A DNA stretch of 64,000 nt from contig NZ_BAABEO010000002.1 in NCBI RefSeq assembly GCF_039540195.1, positions 1 to 64,000 of the forward strand. The letters run 5' to 3'. The translations under genes were made by a program, and so were the position numbers. The notes under the pieces are model-generated. The model saw nothing but the letters and a program-made list of their open reading frames with translations, did no database searches and was not told the origin of the DNA. Positions 52,829-61,650 of the stretch are shown here, one piece after another. The stretch comes from Zafaria ginkgonis (GTDB lineage Bacteria; Actinomycetota; Actinomycetes; Actinomycetales; Micrococcaceae). Position 1 is the stretch's first letter. The number at the start of each line of letters is the position of its first letter.

Positions 52829-52978
52829 ATGCCACCCGCGCCAGCCCTTGAGCAACTGGAGCAACTGGACACCAACGCCCCGGCACCTTCGGCGCGGTTC
52901 GGTGCGTCCCGCACCGCCGCGGAAGACGTCGAGTGCGGGCCGTCCTGCCACTACTGCGCAGGGCCGGAAACCGACTAG
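52829..52978 (+). CDS. 49-residue peptide with a Cys-rich tail
   Basis: A separate short gene 37 bp after glutamate dehydrogenase, with a clear ribosome site (GGAAAGGA) 5 nt before its ATG. The first half is acidic and Leu/Ala/Pro-rich (ALEQLEQLDTNAPAPS); the tail carries three cysteines in a CxxxCxxC pattern (ECGPSCHYCAGPETD) plus a His. It could bind a metal or be a modified-peptide precursor (leader plus Cys core), but no maturation enzyme is adjacent. I do not recognise the family. A hairpin follows 12 bp after the stop. Confidence 0.6.
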   Translation: MPPAPALEQLEQLDTNAPAPSARFGASRTAAEDVECGPSCHYCAGPETD

Positions 52979-52990
52979 GGCACGCCTCGC

Positions 52991-53030
52991 GCAGCACGAC
53001 GGCGGCACGTGCGTGCCGCCGTCGTTCTGC
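52991..53030. terminator. bidirectional hairpin between convergent genes
   Basis: GCAGCACGACGGCGGCAC (52991-53008) pairs with GTGCCGCCGTCGTTCTGC (53013-53030) around GTGC with one mismatch. The inner stem is the same as at 35810 and 42804. Confidence 0.7.
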
Positions 53031-53048
53031 GTTCTCGGTTCGGCCCGC

Positions 53049-55715
53049 TCAGGGCTCCCCCGGAGCGGGCGGGTGCTCGATGGTGACGGTGCCGGCGTCG
53101 CCGTCGACGCGGATCCGCTGGCCGCTGGCCAGCCGCTGGGTGGCGACTCCGGTGCCGAGCACGGCCGGGATGCCGTACTCCCGGGCCACGATGGAACTGT
53201 GGCTCAGCGGGCCGCCGACGTCGGTGACCACGGCCGAGGCCATCGCGAACAGCGGGGTCCAGGCGGGGGTGGTGATGCGGGCGACCAGGACGTCCCCGGG
53301 CACCATCAGGGCGAAATCCTGGGGCCCGGTCAGGACGCGGGCGCCAGCGCTGACCCGGCCCGCGCTGGCGCCGATGCCCTTGATGGTGTCGCCGGCCTGG
53401 TCCGGTGGGCCCGCCGGCATCATTTTCCCGAAGGCCCGCTCCATCCACCGGCTCTCCGGGAGCATCTGCGGGACGGCGGCCTTCGCCTGGCCGCGCCACA
53501 GCATCCTGCGCTCCTCGACGGCCGCGGCGCGGACGGGGCGGTCCGCTCCGGTGATGGCCACCACTGCCGGTGCCTCCGGGGCGGCGAGGCCGAACGCGAC
53601 GGCGGTTTGCAGCTCCTGGTGGCGCAGCCAGAACACGTCGGCCGGCCGGGCGATGACGCCGGCATCGACCAGCCGCCGTCCGAGCTCGAGCAGCATCCGC
53701 CGCAGCAGCGGCCACGCCAACCCGACGTCGGCGAGCGCGTCCTCCCGGATCGGGGCGGCGTTCTGCGCCCACCGGAGCAACCGCATGAACGCGGCCCGAC
53801 GGCGCGGCCCCAGGCGGGCGATCATTCGGCTGGTTTCTTCCTCCCTGCGGGCGGCCGACCGGCGCTGGCGCTCGTGCGGGTCCTGGCCCTGTCCCCGCAG
53901 GTAGAACTTCGCCGTGTCCAGCAGGGCCGAGGGATCGTCCGCCGGCACCGGGCTGGCGAAGTCCAGGTTGTAGACGGCATGGCCGAATCGGTCGAGGTGG
54001 TCTTGGAAGCGTGGATGCCACTGCCGCCACAGGGCCTGGTCGAAGCCGGCCGGCGGGGACCCGGTGCGCTGCGACTCGGCCAGTGAGGCCGTAGGTTCCC
54101 CGAGGATCGCCGGGGCCAGCCCGGGCACTCCGCGGGCCCAGGCCGCAAGATCGTACAGCGACTTCTCCGCCCGGATGGGTTCGCTGTCGTAGCCCAGCAG
54201 GAACGTCTGGGCCGGGGGATCTCCCTCGCGCCGAACGAACTTGCCGTAGTACGCCCCGAAGGAGATTTCGCTGGTCGCGGCGAGCGGAATGATTGACTGC
54301 ACGGCCGTGTAGTACACGGTTCCGGCGTCCAGCAGCGCCTGCACGCCTTCAAGCAGTTCCGCTCCGGAGAGCTCCGCGGCGGGCTTCGCCAACCAGTCCC
54401 TGATCACCCGTTCGTACCGGGGGTGCGAATACTCCCGCCATCCGGCCACTCCCATGTGCGCCTTGCCGCGGAGCAGCGCGCGGACCGCGGTCAGCGACCT
54501 GCCCATCATCCGCCACATGCCCGAGGTCCGGTAATAGTAGTAGGCGTAGCCGTTGATGGTGGGCAGTCCCACGTCGCCCGCGCGGAGGACGTCCTTGCCG
54601 ATGGCCTCCGCCATCAGGGCCCTCAGCGACCGGGACACCGAGCCGTCGATGAGGTCGGCGAACAGCGGCGAGAGCGGGTCGGGCAACTGCTCCACGATGC
54701 TCGCCCGGAAGTAGAGTCCCTTCGGGTAGGGCACCGTCCAGGTTTCCGGGGTGTCGGCTGCCGGTTCCGGCAGTGCGGTGATGGGCCGGGACTGCAGAAT
54801 GAAGAACTCCCCGCCGGCCCGCGCCCACTCGATGTCCTGCGGTGTCCCGAAATGCTCCGCAATCCGTGTTCCGTAGCCGGCCAACGCGGCCGCGGCGGGA
54901 TCGTCCAGGACGGGCTGACGACGGCGGGCCGCGGGCACCGGCTGCTCCCGCGTGCCGTGGTCCGCATAGACGGTCATGACCTCCTTGTCGGCCGTCAGGC
55001 GTGACAGCACCCGGCCCGTCCCCGCTTCGATGACGGCGTGGTCCGGGGTGACCGTTCCGCCGACCACAGACTCGCCCAGGCCCCACGCGGCACTGAGCAC
55101 GATCTGGTCGCGGCGTCCGTTGGCCGGATTGGCGGTAAACATGACCCCGGCGGCCTCGGCTTCGACCATCCGCTGGACCACGACGGCGAGGCTGACCGTG
55201 TCCGGTCCGATCCCTTCGCGGGCCCGGTAGGCCAAGGCACGCGCCGTCCAGAGGGAGGCCCAGCAGTCGGTCACGGCCGCGGCCAGGGCCTCCGCCCCGC
55301 GGACGTTGAGGTAGGTGTCCTGTTGCCCGGCGAAGCTGGCCGTAGCGAGGTCCTCGGCGGTGGCGGAGGAGCGCACCGCCACGGCGGTGTCCCCCTTGGC
55401 TGTGTCCCCGCCCAGTCGCACGTAAGCCGCACCGAGTTCGGCCGCGACCGCGGCCGGCATGGTGCCGCCGGCGAACAGGGCGCGGATCCGCTCCGAGGCG
55501 TCCTCATGGTCCTGCGGCGGCAACGCGGCCAGTTCCTGGACCGCCGCCTCCAGGTGATTGGCCTCCACAAAGGCCGCATAGGCCGCGGTGTTCAGCACAA
55601 ACCCCGGCGGGACGGGAACCCCGGCCCGGATGAGGCCGCCCAGCCCGACTCCCTTGCCGCCCGCCGCGGCAAGATCGCCTTGTCCCACATCGCCAAGGTC
55701 GTTGATGTAGGTCAC
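53049..55715 (-). CDS. PEP-synthase / rifampin-phosphotransferase-like protein
   Basis: A protein of 888 residues with three parts: an N-terminal ATP-binding domain (GGKGVGLGGLIRAGVPVPPGFVLNTAAY, VRSSATAEDLATASFAGQQDTYLNV, VVVQRMVEAEAAGVMFTANP), a large variable middle domain (about 350-760), and a C-terminal phospho-histidine swivel domain (GGPLSHSSIVAREYGIPAVLGTG, His near 839). This order, and the length just under 900, match rifampin phosphotransferase and atypical PEP synthases. No pyruvate-binding C-terminal barrel is present, which argues against classical PEP synthase. GTG 55715 is the probable start; an ATG at 55802 is possible but has no ribosome site. Confidence 0.8.
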   Translation of the reverse strand: MTYINDLGDVGQGDLAAAGGKGVGLGGLIRAGVPVPPGFVLNTAAYAAFVEANHLEAAVQELAALPPQDHEDASERIRALFAGGTMPAAVAAELGAAYVRLGGDTAKGDTAVAVRSSATAEDLATASFAGQQDTYLNVRGAEALAAAVTDCWASLWTARALAYRAREGIGPDTVSLAVVVQRMVEAEAAGVMFTANPANGRRDQIVLSAAWGLGESVVGGTVTPDHAVIEAGTGRVLSRLTADKEVMTVYADHGTREQPVPAARRRQPVLDDPAAAALAGYGTRIAEHFGTPQDIEWARAGGEFFILQSRPITALPEPAADTPETWTVPYPKGLYFRASIVEQLPDPLSPLFADLIDGSVSRSLRALMAEAIGKDVLRAGDVGLPTINGYAYYYYRTSGMWRMMGRSLTAVRALLRGKAHMGVAGWREYSHPRYERVIRDWLAKPAAELSGAELLEGVQALLDAGTVYYTAVQSIIPLAATSEISFGAYYGKFVRREGDPPAQTFLLGYDSEPIRAEKSLYDLAAWARGVPGLAPAILGEPTASLAESQRTGSPPAGFDQALWRQWHPRFQDHLDRFGHAVYNLDFASPVPADDPSALLDTAKFYLRGQGQDPHERQRRSAARREEETSRMIARLGPRRRAAFMRLLRWAQNAAPIREDALADVGLAWPLLRRMLLELGRRLVDAGVIARPADVFWLRHQELQTAVAFGLAAPEAPAVVAITGADRPVRAAAVEERRMLWRGQAKAAVPQMLPESRWMERAFGKMMPAGPPDQAGDTIKGIGASAGRVSAGARVLTGPQDFALMVPGDVLVARITTPAWTPLFAMASAVVTDVGGPLSHSSIVAREYGIPAVLGTGVATQRLASGQRIRVDGDAGTVTIEHPPAPGEP

Positions 55716-55912
55716 GGCTGTGCGTCCGTTCTGCCCGGCACCGGGCCGTCGTCGTTGGGCCTGATCCCCCACATGGTGGCACGCCGGGAGCCAAGAATCC
55801 ATGGTGGTGAGGGGCCTCGCAGCGAAGGCGCGCCTTCAGGAACCTCGGGACATCTTGACCACTATGTGAGACTGGCATCTTGGCATATGAGACGAAGGAT
55901 TAGGCTCGCCCC
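55716..55912. promoter_or_regulatory. divergent region upstream of the phosphotransferase and sulfurtransferase genes
   Basis: TGAGAC occurs at 55867-55872 and 55888-55893 (21 bp apart), with TGGCAT at 55873-55878 and 55881-55886 nested between them. This ordered block lies 20-45 bp before the sulfurtransferase start and looks regulatory. I could not find the inverted repeat reported as the rifamycin-associated element. Confidence 0.4.
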
Positions 55913-56752
55913 ATGGATTCCAACCTCGCCGTTGCCCCGTTCGTGACCTTCGACTGGTATGCGGCCCACCGCGACCAGGTGGTGCTCGTCGATGCCCGGT
56001 GGTATCTGGACGGCTCCTCGGGCCTGGAGGCCTACCGGCAGGGGCACCTGCCCCGGGCGGTGTTCGTGGACCTGGACCGCTGGCTTTCCGGGCCCGCCTC
56101 GCCGGAGACGGGCAGGAACCCGCTACCGGACCCGCAGGTCTTTGCCCGGGGCATGAGGGAAGCGGGCATCAACGAGGCGGACACCGTCGTCGCCTACGAC
56201 GACGCCGGCGGAGTCATCGCCGCCCGGCTCGTCTGGATGCTGCGGGCGACCGGGCATGCGGCCGCGGTGCTCGACGGCGGCATGTCCGCCTACACCGGCA
56301 GCCTCGAGGCCACTGCGCCGCCCCGAAAGCCCGGAACCTTCACTCCCGTTCCCTGGCCGGCCGAACGGCTGGCCGACATTGCCGCAACGGCCGCCGGGAC
56401 GGCCACGGTCGTCGATGCCAGGAACAGGGACCGCTACCAGGGACGGCAGGATCCGGTCGATCCCCGGCCCGGACACATTCCCGGCGCCCTCAACATCCCG
56501 TGCAGGGAAAACCTCGACCCGGCCGGACGCCTCCTGCCCCGGCCCCGGCTGCGCGAGCACTTCGAACGGGCCGGCATCGATTCAGCCGGGAATCTCGTCA
56601 GCTACTGCGGCTCCGGCGTCACCGCCTGCCACAACCTGCTCGTGCTCGAACACCTGGGGCTGGGCCACGGCAGGCTGTTCGTGGGCGGCTGGTCCCAGTA
56701 CGGACACCGGAGCGACCTTCCCGTGGAAACCGCCTCCCCGTCCGGCGCGTAG
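55913..56752 (+). CDS. sseA: 3-mercaptopyruvate sulfurtransferase (two-domain rhodanese)
   Basis: A cytosolic sulfurtransferase of 279 residues made of two rhodanese domains (about 8-130 and 150-270). The active loop reads CGSGVTA with Cys232; this loop is typical of mercaptopyruvate sulfurtransferases, whereas thiosulfate sulfurtransferases usually have CRKGVTA. The first domain has the inactive Asp-containing loop (YDDAGGVIAARLVW). The signature DARWYLDG near 28-35 is also family-typical. Confidence 0.85.
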   Translation: MDSNLAVAPFVTFDWYAAHRDQVVLVDARWYLDGSSGLEAYRQGHLPRAVFVDLDRWLSGPASPETGRNPLPDPQVFARGMREAGINEADTVVAYDDAGGVIAARLVWMLRATGHAAAVLDGGMSAYTGSLEATAPPRKPGTFTPVPWPAERLADIAATAAGTATVVDARNRDRYQGRQDPVDPRPGHIPGALNIPCRENLDPAGRLLPRPRLREHFERAGIDSAGNLVSYCGSGVTACHNLLVLEHLGLGHGRLFVGGWSQYGHRSDLPVETASPSGA

Positions 56753-56819
56753 GCCGCTTCCCGCCACGATCCGTCCTGCTTCGCGGTCCAGAACGGCGCT
56801 TCGGCTGGCTCGCCTGAAT

Positions 56820-57518
56820 CTAGCCGGCGAGCTTCTTGAGCAGTTCGACGGCGACCGGGCCGGCGGAAGCGGGGTTCTGGCCCGTGACGAGGTTCCGGTC
56901 GATCTCCACGTGCGGGGCGAACGCCTCGCCCGTTTTCACGGTCAGGCCCGCCGCATTCAACCGGTCCTCGAGCAGCCACCGCGCCTTGTCCGCTTTCCCG
57001 CCCTTCCGTTCTTCGGCGTTGCTGAAGGCGGTGACGCGGTACCCGGCGTAGGCGTTGGCGCCGCCGTCGGACACGGCCGCCAGCAGGGCGGCCGGACCGT
57101 GGCAGACGATGCCCGTGGGCAGGCCGGTCTCCAGCGCCTGCCGCAGGATCCGCCCGGCCGCCCCGTCCACCGCGAGGTCCTCCATGGGCCCGTGGCCTCC
57201 CGGAACATAAACGGCGTCGAAGTCATCGAGGCGGACCGCCTCCAGGTCCAGCGGCTCCTGGAACTCCGGAGCGGAGGAGACCACGGCCTTGACCCGCTCG
57301 GCGTTCTCGGGGCCGCCGTTCGCCCGCGGCGACAGGCTGGCGTGGTCAACCGGCGGGCGGACCCCTCCCGGAGTGGCCACGGCGACCTGGTGCCCTTCGG
57401 CCTTGAACTTCTCATAGGGGATGACGGCCTCGTCCGCCCAGTAGCCGGTGGGGTGCGTGGTGCCATCCGCCAGCGTCCAGTGGTCGGCTCCGGTCATCAA
57501 AAACAGGATCTTCGACAT
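56820..57518 (-). CDS. DJ-1/PfpI family protein (Hsp31-like)
   Basis: A protein of 232 residues with the nucleophile elbow GIVCHGPAAL (Cys139, His140), VYVPGGHGPMEDL, and Glu30 (WADEAVIPYEKF). This arrangement matches the Hsp31/glyoxalase III branch: stress chaperone, deglycase-type or glutathione-free methylglyoxal hydrolysis. ATG 57518 after GGAGGGAAG. Convergent with the sulfurtransferase; a separate unit from VanY. Confidence 0.83.
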   Translation of the reverse strand: MSKILFLMTGADHWTLADGTTHPTGYWADEAVIPYEKFKAEGHQVAVATPGGVRPPVDHASLSPRANGGPENAERVKAVVSSAPEFQEPLDLEAVRLDDFDAVYVPGGHGPMEDLAVDGAAGRILRQALETGLPTGIVCHGPAALLAAVSDGGANAYAGYRVTAFSNAEERKGGKADKARWLLEDRLNAAGLTVKTGEAFAPHVEIDRNLVTGQNPASAGPVAVELLKKLAG

Positions 57519-57680
57519 GATCTTCCCTCCGGTAGCGCGGCGCGCGCCGCGGCAGGCTGGTGGCTAGGGGCGGGCCCCTCCGACGGACCCGCCCGCCAAT
57601 ACCCATGAGTCGAGCACCATGATAATTCCGCTGGCCACGGGCCGGCAGGAGCACGGCTGGAAGGGGCACGGCCGACCCGG

Positions 57681-58712
57681 TCAGCGCACATACTCGAAGT
57701 GCCATGCCTCGGCGTACGGGCTGCCCTCCTCCAGGTCCTTGCGGTGGACCCAGCCGTAGGCGGCGGAGTTCCGCTTCAGCCACTTGTAGTACCTGCCGCG
57801 GAAGGAGTAGTCGTACGTCTCGGGGAAGTCGATGGCGAAACCCCACCCGTGGTTGCTGGTGCCCGGCCGCGCCGCGATGTACGGGCCGAGTTCGCGGTAG
57901 AGGCACTCCTGGGTTCCGCGGGTGCGGTAGGTCAGGTCGATGTCCAGGTTGGTGCCGAACCTCGTCCTGAACGCGTTGTTCAGCCGCGTCAGGTCGCCCA
58001 GCGCGGGACCGGCAACAAGGTTCCGCCCCGGATCCCACGGGATCGCCACCAGGGCCTTGGCACTGAGCTTCCCGTTGGCCATCCCGCGGATGCGGGCCGA
58101 ACTGTACCGCTTGCCCCAGACGGACGGGGAAGGGCTGGTGGCGCGGAGCGCACTGGCCCGCACCCAGCCGACCATCCCGGCGGCGCGCACCAGTCTCCAG
58201 CCGGGGGTGGCCCCGTACTTGGCCTCCAGCGCGGCGTCGTGCCAGGCGACGACGCCGGCGGGCAGGTCCCCCGCCATGACCGCCCCGTTGGGTATGTGGC
58301 GCAGCACGGTCCCCGCCTTGCGGGTGAAGTGGCGGGCCGATTCGGGCAGGCCGTTGCGGTTCGAGGTGTACGTGGGGTCATCCAGGGACTTGAGCCGGAC
58401 GTACTTGTTGGAAACGTACGCTGTCCTGTCCTTGTAGCGGAGCCGGATCCACCCGTTCCCGGCGGTGCCGGCGGCCTTGAAGATCTTGCCCTTCGGGAAG
58501 CGGCCCAGGATCCGCGCGGAGGTGCCCGCACCCGCACGGATGTTCAGCCCCGTGAGCGTCTGGTACTTCAGGTTCTTCTTCAACCCCGCCGCGGCCTCGG
58601 AGGCCGCCGCCAGGCCCGCCCCGCCCAGGGCGGCCGCCGCGGCGGCGCTTCCGGCCAGGCGCAGGAGCGCGCGCCGGGTCAGGGTGTCGGTGGAATCGGT
58701 CGCATGGGGCAT
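57681..58712 (-). CDS. VanY-type D-alanyl-D-alanine carboxypeptidase with SH3 repeats
   Basis: A protein of 343 residues. N-terminal Tat-type signal (TRRALLRLAGSAAAAAALGG, 22-41), then an SH3-like domain (TLTGLNIRAGAGTSARILGRFPKGK, GNGWIRLRYKDRTAYVSNKYV, about 62-118), a middle wall-associated region with a second SH3-like piece, and a C-terminal M15 peptidase domain (about 240-343). Zinc-site motifs SNHGWGFAIDF and AWHFEYVR are intact. It should be exported folded and trim peptidoglycan cross-bridge precursors at the cell wall. Confidence 0.82.
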   Translation of the reverse strand: MPHATDSTDTLTRRALLRLAGSAAAAAALGGAGLAAASEAAAGLKKNLKYQTLTGLNIRAGAGTSARILGRFPKGKIFKAAGTAGNGWIRLRYKDRTAYVSNKYVRLKSLDDPTYTSNRNGLPESARHFTRKAGTVLRHIPNGAVMAGDLPAGVVAWHDAALEAKYGATPGWRLVRAAGMVGWVRASALRATSPSPSVWGKRYSSARIRGMANGKLSAKALVAIPWDPGRNLVAGPALGDLTRLNNAFRTRFGTNLDIDLTYRTRGTQECLYRELGPYIAARPGTSNHGWGFAIDFPETYDYSFRGRYYKWLKRNSAAYGWVHRKDLEEGSPYAEAWHFEYVR

Positions 58713-58828
58713 GCTTGACAACGTTAGTGGAAATGTTGCCAAGCGCCGCGAAACGCGCCAAGACTTGGAACATGCCGCCGCAGCGCGACCCGCCTCGCGG
58801 CGCGGCGGTCAGTCCCGCAGCTCCGCGA

Positions 58829-59590
58829 TCAAGCCTGCAGCGCGGCGGCCAGCGCCGCGGCGGCGTTCTGCGCGGCGGCGACGGCCCGGCCGAACCCGGA
58901 GGCCGGAATGCGCCCGCTCGGATAGGTGATGCCGATGGCGAACTCCACCGCGCCGCCGGCGCCGCGGACCGGGACGGCGAGCGCGCTGACCCCGGATTCG
59001 ACCTCGCCGTCCTGGAAGGAGTATCCGAGGCTGCGGACCTCGTCGAGCACCGCGGAGAGTTCCTCGACCGATTCGGCCCGGCCGCGTTCGAAGCCTTCCG
59101 GGAAGAGTTCGGCGAGCGCGCCGGCGTCGAGGTCCGCCAGCAGCGCCTTGCCCATGGCGCTCAGGTAGGCGGGCTGGGAGTGCCCGGAGCGGTCGCCCAC
59201 GCGCAGTAGGTGGGGGCTCTCGACGGACAGCAGCGTGACGGCCATCCCCTGCTCCAGCGCGGCGAGGTGGACCGTCTCCTGGGTGGCCTCCACCAGATCC
59301 TCGAGCACGGGACGGGCGATTTCCAGGATGCGGGCGCGGGAGTTGCGCAGGCGGCGGATGGCCGGGCCCGCGGCATAGGCCTTGGATTCGGGGTCCTGCT
59401 CGGCGAAGCCGTAGTGCGCCAGCATCTGCAGGAGGCGGTGGGCCGTGGAGGGGGCGACGCCCAGCAGGGTGCTGGCCTCGCCGATCCGGAGGCCGCCACT
59501 GCGCTCGGCCACCAGCAGGAGCAGGCGGAGCGCCTTGTCCACGGAGCCGATCGGATACGCCGGCGCTTCGCGCTCGCCTTGCTTGGTCAT
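58829..59590 (-). CDS. IclR-family regulator of the gentisate genes
   Basis: A regulator of 253 residues: winged helix (SVDKALRLLLLVAERSGGLRIGEASTLLGVAPSTAHRLLQMLAHYGFAEQD) and effector domain (about 85-250). It is divergent from gentisate dioxygenase. TTCT-N7-AGAA sites lie just before its own start (59592-59608) and in the dioxygenase promoter, and a matching pair lies 25 kb away before the 3-hydroxybenzoate hydroxylase gene. It probably senses a hydroxybenzoate or gentisate and controls all three. Confidence 0.85.
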   Translation of the reverse strand: MTKQGEREAPAYPIGSVDKALRLLLLVAERSGGLRIGEASTLLGVAPSTAHRLLQMLAHYGFAEQDPESKAYAAGPAIRRLRNSRARILEIARPVLEDLVEATQETVHLAALEQGMAVTLLSVESPHLLRVGDRSGHSQPAYLSAMGKALLADLDAGALAELFPEGFERGRAESVEELSAVLDEVRSLGYSFQDGEVESGVSALAVPVRGAGGAVEFAIGITYPSGRIPASGFGRAVAAAQNAAAALAAALQA

Positions 59591-59712
59591 GGTTCTTTAT
59601 ACCAGAACCGCATCCCAGAAATGCTTGACGCACCTCCGCCCGCCAACCCATAATTCTGTAAGACAGAAAATGTATCTGCATTGCAGAAGAAGCCCTCACG
59701 ATAGGAGCGACA
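59591..59712. promoter_or_regulatory. gentisate promoter region with three IclR-type palindromes
   Basis: GGTTCTTTATACCAGAACC (59591-59609) overlaps the regulator's start region. ATTCTGTAAGACAGAAA (59653-59669) and TATCTGCATTGCAGAAG (59673-59689) lie 20 bp apart before the dioxygenase. All fit TTCT-N7-AGAA with at most one change. TAGGAGCG is the dioxygenase ribosome site. Confidence 0.78.
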
Positions 59713-60765
59713 ATGAGCACAGGTACCACCGAGCGCGGATCGGGGCTGGACGAGTCAGCGAACGCGGAGTTCTACAGCACCATCAAGGAGAACCACTACT
59801 CCCCGCTGTGGCAGCTCATGGGCGGGCTGGGCCCGGAGGCGAAGACCAACATGGTCCCCCACATCTGGCGCTACGAGCAGGCCCGCGCGCTTATGGTGCA
59901 GGCCGGGGAGGTCGTGCCGCTGGAGGATGCGCTGCGCCGCGTGCTCGGCTTCCGCAACCCGGGCTCCCGCCCCTTCGACCGCACCGGCGCCACGGACACC
60001 CTGTGGTCCGCGCTGCAGCTGGTGAAGCCGGGCGAGATCGCCCCGGCCCACCGCCACACCCCCTCCGCGCTGCGCTTCATCATCGAGGGCGACGGCGCCT
60101 ACACGGTGGTCAACGGCCAGCGCGTGCCCATGGACGAGGGCGACTTCCTGCTGACCCCCAACGGCCACTGGCACGAGCACGGGCACACCGGCGAGGGCCC
60201 GATGATCTGGCTCGACGGCCTGGACTCCCCGCTGATGTCCCGCCTGAACCAGTACATCATCGACGAGGAGGGCGCCCTCCAGGACGTGGATCCGGCCATG
60301 CCGGCCCCCTACGTCAACGGCCTGATCTCCAAGCCGTGGGGCGAGGCCGAGCGCGTCGCCCAGCCGCTGGTCTACAAGCTCAAGGACGCGCTGGAGACCA
60401 TCGAGTACCTGCGCGAGCGCGAGGGCGACCCGTTCGACGACATCATCGTCGAGTACCGCAACCCGATCTCCGGCGGCCCGGTCATGACCACCATCGCCGC
60501 GTTCCTGCAGCTGATCCGTCCGGGCGTGGACACCAAGGCCCACCGCCACACGCACTCCACCGTCTACCACGTGGTCCGCGGCTCCGGCTACAGCATCGTC
60601 GACGGCGAGCGCATCGAGTGGACCAAGGGCGACACCCTGGCGATCCCGCTCTGGTACGAGCACTCCCACCACAACCACACCGGGGAGGACGCGGTCCTCT
60701 TCTCCTACACCGACAAGCCCGCCATCGAGGCCCTGGGCCTCGGCCGCATGCGCGCCTCCGAATAA
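59713..60765 (+). CDS. gentisate 1,2-dioxygenase
   Basis: An iron enzyme of 350 residues that opens gentisate between C1 and C2 to maleylpyruvate. It is a double-cupin protein: the first cupin has AHRHTPSALRFIIEGDG (His113, His115) and GHWHEHG (His154), the expected Fe(II) ligands; the second (about 245-340) has KAHRHTHSTVYHVVRGSG and HSHHNHTGEDAVLFSYTD and looks intact too. Length and N-terminal FYSTIKENHYSPLWQLMGGL fit the family. Followed 15 bp later by the hydrolase for the next steps. Confidence 0.9.
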   Translation: MSTGTTERGSGLDESANAEFYSTIKENHYSPLWQLMGGLGPEAKTNMVPHIWRYEQARALMVQAGEVVPLEDALRRVLGFRNPGSRPFDRTGATDTLWSALQLVKPGEIAPAHRHTPSALRFIIEGDGAYTVVNGQRVPMDEGDFLLTPNGHWHEHGHTGEGPMIWLDGLDSPLMSRLNQYIIDEEGALQDVDPAMPAPYVNGLISKPWGEAERVAQPLVYKLKDALETIEYLREREGDPFDDIIVEYRNPISGGPVMTTIAAFLQLIRPGVDTKAHRHTHSTVYHVVRGSGYSIVDGERIEWTKGDTLAIPLWYEHSHHNHTGEDAVLFSYTDKPAIEALGLGRMRASE

Positions 60766-60780
60766 CAAAGCGAGAAACAC

Positions 60781-61635
60781 ATGAAGCTCTACGCCTACAA
60801 CGACTACCGCCTGGCCGTGCTGGCCGAGGACGGCACCCTGGCCGACATCACCGACCTGGTCCCCGCGCACACCTCCCCCAAGGAGCGCACCAACGCCCTC
60901 GTCGCCGCCTGGGACGGGGCCAGGGACGCCGTGGCCGCGCGCGCGAAGGCCGGCAACGGCGTCGCACTGGCGGACGTGACGGTCCGCGCCCCGCAGCCGC
61001 AGCCGCGCAACCTGTTCGCCGCGCCGATCAACTACCACAAGCACCAGCAGGAGATGGGCGGCGGCAACGGCGTCTACGGCGACCGCCAGATCCTGGACGT
61101 CTCCGTCCGCAAGGGCTTCCTGAAGGCCGTCACCTCGATCGTCGGCCCGGACGGCGCGATCGAGTTGCCCTTCGCGGACCGCCGGTTCGACCACGAGGCC
61201 GAGGTCGGCATCATCATCTCCAAGGAGGCCAAGCGCGTCTCCGAGGAGGAGGCGCTGGACTACGTCTTCGGCTACACCCCGCTGCTGGACATCACCCTGC
61301 GCGGCGAGGAGGACCGCTCCTGGCGCAAGTCCATGGACACCTTCACCCCGATCGGCCCGTACATCGTCACGGCCGACGAGATCGAGGACCCGGCGGACCT
61401 GGACTTCTGGCTGACCGTCAACGGCGAGCTGCGCCAGAAGTCCAACACCTCCTACCTGATCTACTCGATCGCGAAGCTGATCTCCGAGTACTCGCAGGTG
61501 GTCACGCTGCAGCCGGGGGACATCATCGCCACCGGCACCCCGGAGGGCGTGGGCCAGATCCTGCCCGGCGACACCGTGGTGCTGACCATCCCGGCGATCG
61601 GCGAGCTGACCATGCCGGTCACCGCGCGCGCCTAG
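60781..61635 (+). CDS. fumarylpyruvate (or maleylpyruvate) hydrolase, FAH family
   Basis: A protein of 284 residues that cuts the ring-cleavage product into pyruvate and fumarate or maleate. The FAH metal site is visible: Glu139 and Glu141 (FDHEAEVGIII) and Asp170 (LLDITLRGEEDRSW), with the C-terminal loop GDIIATGTPEGVGQ. A short N-terminal domain precedes the hydrolase fold (from about 75). No maleylpyruvate isomerase gene is next to it, so either the isomerase lies elsewhere or the enzyme acts directly on maleylpyruvate. Confidence 0.87.
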   Translation: MKLYAYNDYRLAVLAEDGTLADITDLVPAHTSPKERTNALVAAWDGARDAVAARAKAGNGVALADVTVRAPQPQPRNLFAAPINYHKHQQEMGGGNGVYGDRQILDVSVRKGFLKAVTSIVGPDGAIELPFADRRFDHEAEVGIIISKEAKRVSEEEALDYVFGYTPLLDITLRGEEDRSWRKSMDTFTPIGPYIVTADEIEDPADLDFWLTVNGELRQKSNTSYLIYSIAKLISEYSQVVTLQPGDIIATGTPEGVGQILPGDTVVLTIPAIGELTMPVTARA

Positions 61636-61650
61636 CCGCGCCACATCAGG

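Noticed and set aside
55716..55912. Rifamycin-associated promoter element
   Set aside because: The expected perfect inverted repeat was not found; only a loosely similar GC-rich stretch near 55815-55835 was seen.
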